Origin: an uncultured Pseudomonadota bacterium
Lineage (GTDB): Bacteria; Pseudomonadota; Gammaproteobacteria; Burkholderiales; SG8-39
Direction: 5' to 3'
Assembly (NCBI GenBank): GCA_903895005.1
Contig: CAITSH010000512.1
Coordinates: forward strand, 1-9,603
Length of the DNA stretch: 9,603 bases
Part shown: positions 1 through 7,654 of the stretch, piece after piece
Position numbering within the stretch: position 1 is the first letter of the stretch
Layout of the letters: each line of letters begins with the position of its first letter
Notes under the pieces: model-generated
Databases searched by the model: none
Told to the model about the DNA's origin: nothing
Seen by the model: only the letters and a program-made list of their open reading frames with translations
Position numbers and translations under genes: made by a program

Positions 1-1
1 G

Positions 2-2314
2 CAACCATCGGCCGCAAATGGCGGCATCAACCTGTTCCTCTGGGTTGCCGCCCTGACCGGCACCGCGTCATTTATCTATGAGGTGGGCTGGATACGCATG
101 CTTTCGGTCGTTCTGGGCAGTTCGACACATTCGTTCGAGCTCATGTTGTCCGCGTTCATTCTCGGGATTGCATCGGGCAGCCTGTGGGTGAAACGGCGTA
201 TCGACCGCATCGGCAACGTGCAGCGCTACCTGGGCATCGTGCAAGTCGTCATGGGATTGCTTGCTCTTGCCACCCTTCCGATCTACGGGCAGATGTTCGG
301 TTTGATGGGGCAGGTCGTGAAAACACTCGGAAAAACCGACGCCGGATACAGCCTCTTTTTACTCGCCAGCGACGGCATCGCCCTTGCCGTGATGTTTCCC
401 GCGGCGTTCTGCGCCGGCATGACCCTGCCGCTTATCAGCGCGGCCCTGCTCAAGACCGGGCACGGCGAAAAATCCATAGGCATGGTCTACGCCGCCAACA
501 CCGTCGGCTCCATCGTAGGCATTGTGCTAGCCGCCCATATCGCCATGCCATTGCTTGGCCTCAAGGGCATGATCACCGCCGGCGCCGCTCTGGACATGTG
601 CCTGGGCATCGCCCTGCTCGCGAAAATCCGTGCAAAAAGGCCAGCCTGGATCGCCGCTGGTGCCGCGGTGCTGGGACTGTGCCTTTCCCTGACGCTGTTC
701 ACACTTGACGCCTACAAAATGGCATCCGGGGTGTTTCGTCGCGGAGATGTGTACGGCCCCGAAACGGCGCAACTGGTGTTCTACAAGGACGGAAAAACCA
801 CGTCGGTAAGCCTGATGCAATTCCAGGAAGGCCTGTCCCTGCGCACCAACGGCAAGTCCGACGGCGCGATCAACCTCAAAGACGGTGACCGCATATCCGA
901 CGAAATCACTATGGTCATGACAGGCGCCATTCCCCTCGCCTACAAGCCCGACGCAAAACGCGCTGCCGTCATCGGCGTGGGGACCGGGCTCACAAGCCAC
1001 ACCCTGCTGTCCAACCCGAACCTTGAGTCGCTCGATACCATCGAAATTGAGCCTGCGATGGCGGAGGCATCACGCTATTTTTCTGCGCGCAACGGTTCGG
1101 TCTGGGCCGACCCGCGCAGCAGGCTTATTTTTGATGACGCGAAAACGGCATTTTCGTTGCGCAACGCGCGCTACGACATTATCGTTTCAGAGCCCTCCAA
1201 CCCCTGGGTGAGCGGCGTAGCCAGCTTGTTCACAACAGAGTTTTACCGTTTGTCAAAGCGCTACCTCAATGAGGGAGGCGTTCTCGTGCAGTGGCTGCAG
1301 ATGTACGAGACCGACATCTCGCTGCTGGCCTCAGTCATGAAGGCGCTTGGCGAGAATTTTGAGGATTACGTGATTTACGCGGCCAACGACTCGGACCTGC
1401 TGATCGTCGCCGGCGCGAAATCGACGCTCGCCAGACCCATCGCCGACGTGACAAAAATACCCGGCCTGTCGCAGGAACTGGCACGAATCCATGTGCGCAA
1501 TCTGGGCGACGTAGAACTGCGGCGCATTGGCGGACGCACCGTGCTGGAGCCTTTCTTTCAAAGCTTTGCATCGCCTGCGAACTCCGACTATTTCCCGTAC
1601 CTTGACACGCATGCAGCCAAGTTCCGTTTCCTGCAGGCTGATGCCCGGCAGTTCGTGAATTTTGGCAATGGCGGTGTGCCCGCATTGCCGATGCTTGAAG
1701 GCAGGCCCGAACGGAGTACGCCTTCGTATGCCGGGGAAGAGTTCATGAACCGTATTGAGCTGTCGCGCCGCGCGAAGTACGCCCACGATTTTTACACCGG
1801 CTCAAAGCCCCCCGAGCCCGTCGGTTTGCCCCGCGTCCTGCAAAAGGACCTCGAACTGACGCGGCTGCGCGGCTTCGAATGCCACGATCCGCAAAGTTTC
1901 GACATCTGGTTCCACAGTCTTTACGAAATCGCCCGCCTGGTAAACCCGTGGCTTAACCGCACGCAGGCGCAGGACATCTGGCAAAAGTTGGAAACCACGC
2001 CCTGCTACGGCAGACTCCCCCCCGAATACCGCCGCTGGATCGCGCTTTTCTCCGCAATCGGCGCGCGCGACGCAAAACAAATGGCCGAATTGGGCGAATC
2101 GCTCCTCGGGCAGACATTTACGCTCCCGCGCGGGCATCGCCGATATCTCCTGACCAGCGCCATGACCGGGTACTTGTCCATGGGCGAAAAGTCCCGGGCC
2201 CTTGGTTTATGGCAACGCTACGGACAAAACATGCTGGACGAAGACGATTCCGACCCCACCTTGCGCTTGCTGCAGGCGCATGCCCAACAGGGCGCGGCAG
2301 CCACTAGGCAGTAG
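2..2314 (+). CDS. Membrane-fused spermidine synthase-like protein (5' partial)
   Basis: The frame is open from base 2 with no upstream stop, and the residues before the first GTG (position 83) are typical of the family's first membrane helix (AALTGTASFIYEVGW). The real start therefore lies outside the window; 770 residues are visible. About six to eight hydrophobic helices fill residues 10-235. A Rossmann methyltransferase-like, spermidine-synthase-type domain follows at about 320-450: glycine loop VIGVGTG (about 323-329), acidic ribose-binding position EIEP (about 348-351), DDA (378-380) and SEPSNPW (396-402). The last 270 or so residues are a soluble C-terminal extension I do not recognise. 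In true spermidine synthases the catalytic loop carries an Asp in a D-[ST]-x-D-P motif; here it reads SEPSNPW, as I recall for other membrane-fused homologues, so aminopropyl transfer should not be assumed. It is probably an inner-membrane protein with a cytoplasmic enzyme-like domain, true substrate unknown. It converges on the minus-strand genes. Confidence 0.85.
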   Translation, partial: QPSAANGGINLFLWVAALTGTASFIYEVGWIRMLSVVLGSSTHSFELMLSAFILGIASGSLWVKRRIDRIGNVQRYLGIVQVVMGLLALATLPIYGQMFGLMGQVVKTLGKTDAGYSLFLLASDGIALAVMFPAAFCAGMTLPLISAALLKTGHGEKSIGMVYAANTVGSIVGIVLAAHIAMPLLGLKGMITAGAALDMCLGIALLAKIRAKRPAWIAAGAAVLGLCLSLTLFTLDAYKMASGVFRRGDVYGPETAQLVFYKDGKTTSVSLMQFQEGLSLRTNGKSDGAINLKDGDRISDEITMVMTGAIPLAYKPDAKRAAVIGVGTGLTSHTLLSNPNLESLDTIEIEPAMAEASRYFSARNGSVWADPRSRLIFDDAKTAFSLRNARYDIIVSEPSNPWVSGVASLFTTEFYRLSKRYLNEGGVLVQWLQMYETDISLLASVMKALGENFEDYVIYAANDSDLLIVAGAKSTLARPIADVTKIPGLSQELARIHVRNLGDVELRRIGGRTVLEPFFQSFASPANSDYFPYLDTHAAKFRFLQADARQFVNFGNGGVPALPMLEGRPERSTPSYAGEEFMNRIELSRRAKYAHDFYTGSKPPEPVGLPRVLQKDLELTRLRGFECHDPQSFDIWFHSLYEIARLVNPWLNRTQAQDIWQKLETTPCYGRLPPEYRRWIALFSAIGARDAKQMAELGESLLGQTFTLPRGHRRYLLTSAMTGYLSMGEKSRALGLWQRYGQNMLDEDDSDPTLRLLQAHAQQGAAATRQ

Positions 2315-2320
2315 GTTTTT

Positions 2321-2365
2321 CGCCCGCACTGGCTGGAAACCCACGCCAGGCGGGCGTTTCCAGCC
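2321..2365. terminator. Overlapping hairpins between convergent genes
   Basis: The 56-bp gap between two convergent genes holds two mutually exclusive stems. The first is a perfect 10-bp pair, GGCTGGAAAC (2331-2340) with GTTTCCAGCC (2356-2365). The second pairs CGCCCGC plus CTGG (2321-2327 and 2329-2332, one bulged A) with CCAG plus GCGGGCG (2346-2356), followed on the + strand by only a short TTTCC. The position suits a shared terminator for both strands, but neither strand shows a real U-tract, so intrinsic termination is weakly supported. It could also be a dispersed palindromic repeat. Confidence 0.45.
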
Positions 2366-2370
2366 GGCGA

Positions 2371-2757
2371 TCAATACCGTTTGATGTCGGCGTGCGTGAC
2401 AATAAACATGTACACCAGCAGAAACGAAAACAGCGCCGCCGACCAAAGCGAGAAAAACGAGAACTGCACACGCAGGTCAAGCAGCGACACGACCGCAAAA
2501 AACAGGAACACGTCGATCAGCGTGACGTCCAGAACCAGCACCACGAGCTTTGCGGGCTTTGTATTGAACAGTGCGTTGACCGCCGACAAAGCCTGGCTCG
2601 ACGGAAACTTCCCGACCAGAAATCGAGTCAGCCACCATATCGCCGAAAGCAGGAACTTCGCCAGCGCTGCGTTGACGATCGCCTCCTTGAAAGCGCTCGG
2701 CGTAAAACTCCACTGGCTCAGGATGAAGTTAAAAATGATAACGAGGTCAGATTTCAT
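2371..2757 (-). CDS. Small membrane protein of unknown function
   Basis: The product is 128 residues from the chosen ATG at 2757, which has a GGAG six bases upstream (2764-2767). An ATG two codons earlier (2763) directly abuts that GGAG, and a TTG at 2778 would place it inside the gene. Three hydrophobic segments are visible at about residues 30-48, 69-93 and 99-122, with a short basic tail ending DIKRY, so this is an integral inner-membrane protein. I do not recognise a family, catalytic motif or conserved polar residues within the helices. It is the last gene of the minus-strand run, 60 bp after the cupin gene, so co-transcription with the cupin is possible. Its apparent codon use and composition do not set it apart from its neighbours. 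The membrane-protein call is firm; the function is unknown. Confidence 0.7.
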   Translation of the reverse strand: MKSDLVIIFNFILSQWSFTPSAFKEAIVNAALAKFLLSAIWWLTRFLVGKFPSSQALSAVNALFNTKPAKLVVLVLDVTLIDVFLFFAVVSLLDLRVQFSFFSLWSAALFSFLLVYMFIVTHADIKRY

Positions 2758-2817
2758 GGCCATCTCCGGCGCAAGCAATCGTTTTACGGCGGACGTGTTT
2801 GCGCCCGCCGGGCAGTT

Positions 2818-3216
2818 TTACTTCGCAGGTGAGGCAACCGGCTTGCCTTTTTCGACCACGTAAGTCGCCAACACCTTCGCCTTACCGCTCCCCGTATTTT
2901 TCCCGTCGTGCACCAGACCCGCCGGCACAAAGAAGGTCTCACCGGCCTTGATGATTTTCGGCGGCTGGCCGTCGATCAGCAATTCAAGCTGGCCCTCAAG
3001 CACATAGCCCAGTTCTTCGCCCGGATGGGTATGCCGACCCGCGGCAACGCCCGGATCAAATTCGGCACGTGCCTGAACGGCGACCTTGCCCGGAGTGCTG
3101 AGATCCTGCGTCTGCAAGCCGGTGCGCGTAAACCCCGCCTGTTGGGCCGTGACAAGGCCCGCAAGTCCGGTGATTGCCAAGGCTGCGAAACCCGCCGCAA
3201 TAGTGGATCGCTTCAT
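2818..3216 (-). CDS. Exported single-domain cupin
   Basis: The product is 132 residues from the ATG at 3216, chosen because a strong purine-rich ribosome-binding site (AAGGGGGAGA, 3221-3230) lies five bases upstream and a signal peptide begins there. Residues 1-24 look like a Sec signal (KR near the start, a hydrophobic Ala/Gly/Leu core, cleavage probably after VTA). The rest is one beta-barrel cupin_2 domain. Cupin motif 1, G(X)5HXH(X)3E(X)6G, is matched exactly by residues 56-75 (H62, H64, E68). Motif 2, G(X)5PXG(X)2H(X)3N, is matched by residues 92-107 (H103). The three His and one Glu needed to hold a metal ion are therefore all present. The barrel is predicted to act in the periplasm; whether it is an enzyme, a quercetinase-like oxygenase or a small-molecule binder cannot be told. 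It lies 111 bp downstream of aroC, past a perfect inverted repeat, with no evident link to the shikimate pathway. Confidence 0.88.
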   Translation of the reverse strand: MKRSTIAAGFAALAITGLAGLVTAQQAGFTRTGLQTQDLSTPGKVAVQARAEFDPGVAAGRHTHPGEELGYVLEGQLELLIDGQPPKIIKAGETFFVPAGLVHDGKNTGSGKAKVLATYVVEKGKPVASPAK

Positions 3217-3220
3217 GTTT

Positions 3221-3230
3221 TCTCCCCCTT
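3221..3230 (-). promoter_or_regulatory. Ribosome-binding site that fixes the cupin start
   Basis: On the minus strand AAGGGGGAGA ends four bases before the ATG at 3216. The longer open frame reaches back to 3327, but only this start has a Shine-Dalgarno match and it opens directly into a signal peptide. Confidence 0.75.
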
Positions 3231-3290
3231 GTTTTATTTTGTGCCGCCAAATGACGGACCGGACTATTCTAATCCGGGCGCGGTTTTGTG

Positions 3291-3321
3291 GCGGTATGGC
3301 CACCCGCCGTGGCCATACCGC
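3291..3321. repeat. Perfect 13-bp inverted repeat, 5-nt loop
   Basis: GCGGTATGGCCAC (3291-3303) and GTGGCCATACCGC (3309-3321) pair over 13 bp without mismatch around the loop CCGCC. It begins seven bases after the aroC stop codon in the direction of transcription. On the minus strand the bases beyond the stem are CACAAAACC, not a T-run, so it does not look like a standard intrinsic terminator. It could protect the aroC mRNA 3' end, assist Rho-dependent termination, bind a dimeric protein, or be a copy of a REP-like repeat. Confidence 0.75.
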
Positions 3322-3327
3322 GGGCAC

Positions 3328-4428
3328 TCACCCTGCGCTGCCGGGAATAGGCTTGGTCGGAGGCAGCACGTCGCCGCACTGCGCACGATGACGCAGCGCA
3401 TGGTCCATCAACACGATCGCGAGCATCGCCTCGGCAATCGGCGTCGCACGTATGCCCACGCACGGATCATGGCGGCCGGTGGTTTCCACCATGGCCGCCT
3501 CACCCTGTTTGTTGATGGAACGACGCGGCAACCGGATGGACGAGGTCGGTTTCAGCGCCACATGCACCACCACATCCTGCCCCGTGGAAATGCCCCCCAA
3601 GACCCCTCCGGCGTGGTTGGAGAGGAAACCCGCCGGCGTCATTTCGTCACCGTGCTCGCTGCCACGCTGTACGATCGCAGAAAACCCAGCACCGATTTCG
3701 ACGCCCTTCACCGCATTGATGCCCATCATCGCGTAGGCAAGATCGGCGTCGAGCCGATCGTAGACCGGCTCCCCCCAGCCAACCGGAACCCCCTCCGCAA
3801 CGACCGTCACCTTGGCACCGCAGGAATCTCCCGCTCGCCTGAGCTCGTCCATGTAATCCTCGAGTTTGGGCACGATGTCAGGATCGGCGGAAAAAAACGG
3901 GTTTTGCCCGACCGCATCCCAGGACTTGAGGGCGAGTTCATGCGGCCCGATCTGCGACAAGCGCCCGCGTATCACCACCCCGTAGCGCTCGAACAACCAC
4001 TTTTTCGCAATGGCTCCGGCGGCGACGCGAATCGTCGTTTCACGCGCGGACGAGCGACCGCCCCCACGGTAATCGCGCAGGCCATATTTTTGCCAATAGG
4101 TGTAGTCGGCATGCCCCGGACGGAAGGTCTCGGCGATGGCGCTGTAATCCTTCGATCGCTGGTCTTCGTTACGGATGATGAAGCCAATGGGGGTACCGGT
4201 CGTGCGTCCTTCGAAAATTCCTGACAACAGCTCGATTCGGTCTGATTCCTGGCGCTGCGTCACGTGGCGCGACGTCCCGGGCTTGCGCCTGTCCAATTCC
4301 TTCTGGATATCGGCTTCGGTCAACATCATCCCTGGCGGGCAACCGTCGACGACCCCCCCCAATGCCGGGCCGTGGGATTCGCCGAAGGAGGTCACGCAAA
4401 ATAGTTTTCCAAGGGTATTGCCGGACAT
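3328..4428 (-). CDS. aroC: Chorismate synthase
   Basis: This enzyme performs the last shared step of aromatic amino acid synthesis: anti-1,4-elimination of phosphate from 5-enolpyruvylshikimate-3-phosphate to give chorismate, using reduced FMN in the cytoplasm. The 366-residue length is usual for the family. All three family signatures are present: GESHG (16-20, with H19), RSSARET (125-131) and [11 protein letters not shown] (318-328). RPGHADYT (103-110) carries the second conserved His, and [11 protein letters not shown] (271-281) is also intact. The ATG at 4428 was chosen because the protein starts [10 protein letters not shown] like the E. coli enzyme; the open frame continues to 4527 but that extension is unlike the family. 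The Shine-Dalgarno match is poor (AAAGATGA region). It lies downstream of the MFS/acyltransferase gene with a 243-bp gap, suggesting its own promoter. An 8-G run occurs at residues 23-26 (4353-4360) and the frame is intact. Confidence 0.98.
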   Translation of the reverse strand: MSGNTLGKLFCVTSFGESHGPALGGVVDGCPPGMMLTEADIQKELDRRKPGTSRHVTQRQESDRIELLSGIFEGRTTGTPIGFIIRNEDQRSKDYSAIAETFRPGHADYTYWQKYGLRDYRGGGRSSARETTIRVAAGAIAKKWLFERYGVVIRGRLSQIGPHELALKSWDAVGQNPFFSADPDIVPKLEDYMDELRRAGDSCGAKVTVVAEGVPVGWGEPVYDRLDADLAYAMMGINAVKGVEIGAGFSAIVQRGSEHGDEMTPAGFLSNHAGGVLGGISTGQDVVVHVALKPTSSIRLPRRSINKQGEAAMVETTGRHDPCVGIRATPIAEAMLAIVLMDHALRHRAQCGDVLPPTKPIPGSAG

Positions 4429-4469
4429 GATGGAGTCATCTTTATGTCGAAAATAAGTCTCAGAAGTGT

Positions 4470-4498
4470 AGCATAAGAGCCTGATTTCCCTCTGAAAC
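4470..4498 (-). promoter_or_regulatory. Candidate sigma70-type promoter for aroC
   Basis: On the minus strand GTTTCA (4498-4493) and TATGCT (4475-4470) are separated by 17 bases, leaving a leader of roughly 35 bases before the aroC ATG. The -10 box is a fair match and the -35 box a weak one. This AT-richer patch stands out in the gap. Confidence 0.35.
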
Positions 4499-4671
4499 AC
4501 GTCTATCTCAGACAGTAGCCCGGACAAACTCAGGAGCCCGGGCGGACACCACCTCCGCCAGATTTAAGAGCAGGTCGGGCGCAGCATAGCCCGCGACCGC
4601 GAAGGACAGCCGGTGTCGCGCCGAAAGCGCTTTATGGGCTGTGATTGTGCGCTACGTCGTGGGTAAAAGCC
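4499..4671. other. Non-coding gap between MFS/acyltransferase gene and aroC
   Basis: I see no convincing gene here. It contains imperfect or short stems: GGTC+GGGC (4573-4580) with GCCC+GACC (4589-4592, 4595-4598); CGCGAC (4592-4597) with GTCGCG (4615-4620); and GGCGGA (4541-4546) with TCCGCC (4554-4559). None is followed by a T-run on the minus strand, so a terminator for the upstream gene is not demonstrated. There is no tRNA-like cloverleaf. Confidence 0.5.
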
Positions 4672-6591
4672 CTAGCGTGGCTCCGCCTCAACGCGTCCCG
4701 GCAAGTCGTCCGCAGCAAGCAACCGCGCTACCTTCTGTTGCAGGTGTTCCGGCGTAGCCTCGGTAGCATCCAGCGGCGCACCAACGCGCAGCGTAACCCG
4801 TCTGAATGGTCGAAGCCTGCAAAGGTCGCGCATTGCCGCCCCACCCTGGCGTGAGAAAAAAGAATCCCACAATCCGCCCAGTGCCATAGGCACGACGGGC
4901 ACGGGCGTTGTGTCGAGGATCCGCGTAATGCCGGGGCGGAATGGATAAAGCGCTCCGGTATCGGTTATGCGCCCCTCCGGGAAAATGCCCACCACCTCGC
5001 CATTGCGCAAGGCCGCGGCCACCTCCGCGAACGCACGCTCCATCATCGCGGCATCTTCTCTGGCCGGCGCGATGGGAATGGCGCGACTGGTGCGAAAGAT
5101 GAAATTGATCAGAGGCAGCTTGAAAGTGCGGTGATCCATTACAAAGCGGATCGGCCGCGAACAAGCCCCGAGCAATACGACGGGATCGGCAAACGAAACA
5201 TGGTTGCACACCACCACGCATGCGCCTTCCGCCGGAATATTCTCCAAGCCACTCTTGTCCAACCGGTAGACCGAATGGATCAGCAACCAGGATACAAAAC
5301 GCATCAGGAACTCGGGCACCAACTTTAAAATGTAGGCTGCCAACAGTGCATTGAGCAGCGCCGTAACCAGGAACAATTGCGGCAGGGACAGCCCGGCAGC
5401 CAGCAGCCCGGCCGCCATCACCGAGGCGACCACCATGAACAGGGCGTTTAGGATATTGTTGGCCGCGATAATGCGGGCACGATGATGCGGTTCGCAGCGA
5501 CTCTGTATCAGCGCATAAAGAGGCACGCTATAAAAACCGCCGAACATCGCCAACAGGAACAAGTCTGCGAGCATCCGCCAGTGATGCGGTTGCGCCAGCA
5601 ACGCGGATAGGCCGATTAGCTCGGCCCCGGGAGTATCCCCTTGTGTGGCGAAATACAAATCCGCGGCGAACGCCGTCATGCCGATGGCACCAAAGGGCAC
5701 CAGCCCGATTTCCACCATGCGTCCGGAGAGACGCTCGCACAACAGCGAACCGGTGCCGATACCAAGCGAAAATACCGCCAGCAGCATTGTCACCACGGTC
5801 TCGTCGCCACCGAGCACTGTCTTGGCGAGGCCACTGAACGAGGTCAGGAATATCGAGCCGAAAAACCACAACCACGAGATACCCAGCATGGACAAAAACA
5901 CGGTGCGATCGACGCGCGCGAACCGCAGGTTGTCGCGTGTTTCGCGCAGCGGGTTCCAGTTGATGACCAAATACGGGTCCGGAGCCGCGGAGTGCGGCAC
6001 AAAACCTGCTGCTACGCGCCCAAAAACCGCAAGCAGCAGCGACACCGCCGCAACGTAACTGGCGCCGGTTTCCGGGATCGCCACCAGCACGCCGCCCAGC
6101 ATCGTACCGAGCAAAATGGCGACAAATGTACCGGTTTCAACGAGGCCGTTGCCGCCGGTCAGCTCTTCATTCCCCAGGTGCTGCGGCAAATAGGCATACT
6201 TTACCGGTCCGAACAGCGTCGAGTGCAGCCCCATCAGGAACACGCCGACGAACGGCAGCCAGACGACATGCAAGACAAACCCTGCGGCGACCGCCAGCAT
6301 CACCACGATTTCGAAGTTCTTCACAAAGCGGATAAGCGCCGATTTTTCATACTTGTCGGCAAGCTGGCCGGCTGTGGCCGAAAACAGGACGAACGGCAGG
6401 ATAAAAATGCCGCCGATGATCGCACCGGCCGAGTGCGGATCCAGCCCGCCCCATTCTGCGGCGTTGTAGGTGGCCAGCACCGTCAGTGCAAACTTGAATA
6501 CGTTGTCGTTGCCGGCGCCGAAGAACTGGGTCAGAAAAAACGGCGCAAACCGCCGCTGGGCAAGCAAACCGAACTGACTACCTTGCAACAT
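4672..6591 (-). CDS. MFS transporter fused to PlsC-type acyltransferase
   Basis: This fusion has 639 residues. Residues 1 to about 420 form a 12-helix major facilitator domain of the LplT (lysophospholipid flippase) kind, opening with SQFGLLAQRRFAPFF and the FGAGNDNVFK segment. From about 440 to 620 comes a glycerolipid acyltransferase (PlsC/LPLAT) domain. It has the catalytic NHVSFAD motif (HX4D, H464 and D469) and FPEGR (about 537-541), which binds the glycerol phosphate. By analogy with LplT plus the acyltransferase half of Aas, it may flip lysophospholipids inward and re-acylate them at the inner membrane; this role is inferred from domains. It lacks the acyl-ACP synthetase domain that larger fusions carry, so the acyl donor must come from elsewhere. 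I chose the ATG at 6591 (AAGG about ten bases upstream) over a GTG at 6624, because family members start just before SQF. It follows the Bug receptor gene by 54 bp and may share its transcript. Confidence 0.88.
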   Translation of the reverse strand: MLQGSQFGLLAQRRFAPFFLTQFFGAGNDNVFKFALTVLATYNAAEWGGLDPHSAGAIIGGIFILPFVLFSATAGQLADKYEKSALIRFVKNFEIVVMLAVAAGFVLHVVWLPFVGVFLMGLHSTLFGPVKYAYLPQHLGNEELTGGNGLVETGTFVAILLGTMLGGVLVAIPETGASYVAAVSLLLAVFGRVAAGFVPHSAAPDPYLVINWNPLRETRDNLRFARVDRTVFLSMLGISWLWFFGSIFLTSFSGLAKTVLGGDETVVTMLLAVFSLGIGTGSLLCERLSGRMVEIGLVPFGAIGMTAFAADLYFATQGDTPGAELIGLSALLAQPHHWRMLADLFLLAMFGGFYSVPLYALIQSRCEPHHRARIIAANNILNALFMVVASVMAAGLLAAGLSLPQLFLVTALLNALLAAYILKLVPEFLMRFVSWLLIHSVYRLDKSGLENIPAEGACVVVCNHVSFADPVVLLGACSRPIRFVMDHRTFKLPLINFIFRTSRAIPIAPAREDAAMMERAFAEVAAALRNGEVVGIFPEGRITDTGALYPFRPGITRILDTTPVPVVPMALGGLWDSFFSRQGGAAMRDLCRLRPFRRVTLRVGAPLDATEATPEHLQQKVARLLAADDLPGRVEAEPR

Positions 6592-6645
6592 GTGCGCACT
6601 GCCTTGGCGGAATGAGGCCCCCACGCCGCGGCGGGGAGTCGAATG

Positions 6646-7614
6646 TTATTTTGCCAGCAAGCCCAGGCGTTCGATGAGCTTTCGCTCCTCGCGATAAGTC
6701 TCGGCCGCCCACTTGGCGTAGTCCTCCGATCCCATGTAGAAAATTTCCTGGTCGTACTTCTCGACGGCGCGCAGGTGGATCGGATCCTCAAGCCCCTTCC
6801 TGAAGGCATCGTGCAGAATTTTGACGACCTTGGGATCCATGCCACGGGGGCCGACCAAACCGTAAGGTGAGTTGGCCACGATGCCCAATCCCATTTCGTT
6901 GGCGGTTGGCACGGTGGGCCAGCGCTTGGTGCGGTTGGCGCCGAAGGTCACCAGCAACCGGAAGCGACCGGCATCGACATGCGGCCCCCAACCGGTGGCA
7001 TCCGACATGCCCATGATGTGCCCCCCCATCAGCGATGCCGTGCCGTCGGCATTGCCCTTGAAAGGCACATGCGTCCATTCGATACCTTCCTTCACTCCGA
7101 TCATTTCCATGATCAGATGGGGCGAGGTGCCGGTCCCAGTAGAACCATAATTGACCTTGCCCGGATTGGCCCTCGCGTAGTCAAGAAAATCCCGGAATGT
7201 TTTCCAGGGCGCATCGGCGCGCACGACAAAACCGAAGGTATAACCGGTGAGGTTGAGGATGTAGGAAAAGTCCTTCAAAGGATCGAAGGATACTTTTTGC
7301 ATGTGTGGAATACGGTAAAGGCCCAGAGGCGCCTGCGCCAACGTGTAGCCGTCGGGACGAGCAGTCTGCGCCATGTTGCCCGGTCCGAGCGTCCCTCCTC
7401 CTCCGGGCTTGTTTTCCACAACGACGCTCTGGCCAAGATACTTTTGTGTCGCCTCCGCCAGTGCGCGCATGGCCAGGTCGGTTGAACCGCCCGCAGGCCA
7501 GGGGACAATGAGCGTCAGGGGTCTTGCGGGGAAATCCTGCGCCGCGGCAGACAGCGGAAGCGCCAGCACAAGGAACAGCGCCCGAAGGGCACCTCGGAAT
7601 CGTGAGCCTGGCAT
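6646..7614 (-). CDS. Bug/TctC-family periplasmic solute receptor
   Basis: The product is 322 residues, the normal size for substrate receptors of tripartite tricarboxylate transporters. A Sec signal peptide covers residues 1-25 (hydrophobic core LFLVLALPL, cleavage probably after AAA before QDFP). Family hallmarks follow in order: RPLTLIVPWPAGGSTD, an ENKPGGGG loop, ARPDGYTL, YGSTGTGTSPH, and WPTVPTANEMG near the C-terminal lobe. These receptors have a two-lobed, Venus flytrap fold and bind small carboxylates or related anions; the ligand here cannot be predicted. The start is well fixed: GAGGAGGTGA, nearly a full match to the 16S tail, sits just before the ATG at 7614. No TctA or TctB membrane subunits lie in the window, so it is an orphan receptor, which is common in Burkholderiales. 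It lies 40 bp after the CBS-domain gene and 54 bp before the MFS/acyltransferase gene. Confidence 0.93.
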   Translation of the reverse strand: MPGSRFRGALRALFLVLALPLSAAAQDFPARPLTLIVPWPAGGSTDLAMRALAEATQKYLGQSVVVENKPGGGGTLGPGNMAQTARPDGYTLAQAPLGLYRIPHMQKVSFDPLKDFSYILNLTGYTFGFVVRADAPWKTFRDFLDYARANPGKVNYGSTGTGTSPHLIMEMIGVKEGIEWTHVPFKGNADGTASLMGGHIMGMSDATGWGPHVDAGRFRLLVTFGANRTKRWPTVPTANEMGLGIVANSPYGLVGPRGMDPKVVKILHDAFRKGLEDPIHLRAVEKYDQEIFYMGSEDYAKWAAETYREERKLIERLGLLAK

Positions 7615-7654
7615 GTCACCTCCTCGGTCTGGCCAGTGGACAGTTCGTGAAAGA

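Noticed and set aside
2768..2805. 7-bp stem GGCGCAA/TTGCGCC next to the ribosome-binding site of the small membrane protein gene
   Set aside because: The loop is 24 bases and pairing is short; a translational switch cannot be supported.
2908..4224. Long + strand open frame (438 codons) opposite the cupin and aroC
   Set aside because: It is antisense to genes with full family signatures, rich in Arg/His/Pro as expected for a GC-driven shadow frame, and has no recognisable domain.
4429..4527. N-terminal extension of aroC to an upstream start
   Set aside because: Chorismate synthases begin at the MSGNTLG position; the extension has no similarity to the family and overlaps the candidate promoter.
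5641..6615. + strand open frame (324 codons) opposite the MFS/acyltransferase gene
   Set aside because: Its product is dominated by Arg, Gln and His without hydrophobic core or motif; it mirrors the real minus-strand gene.
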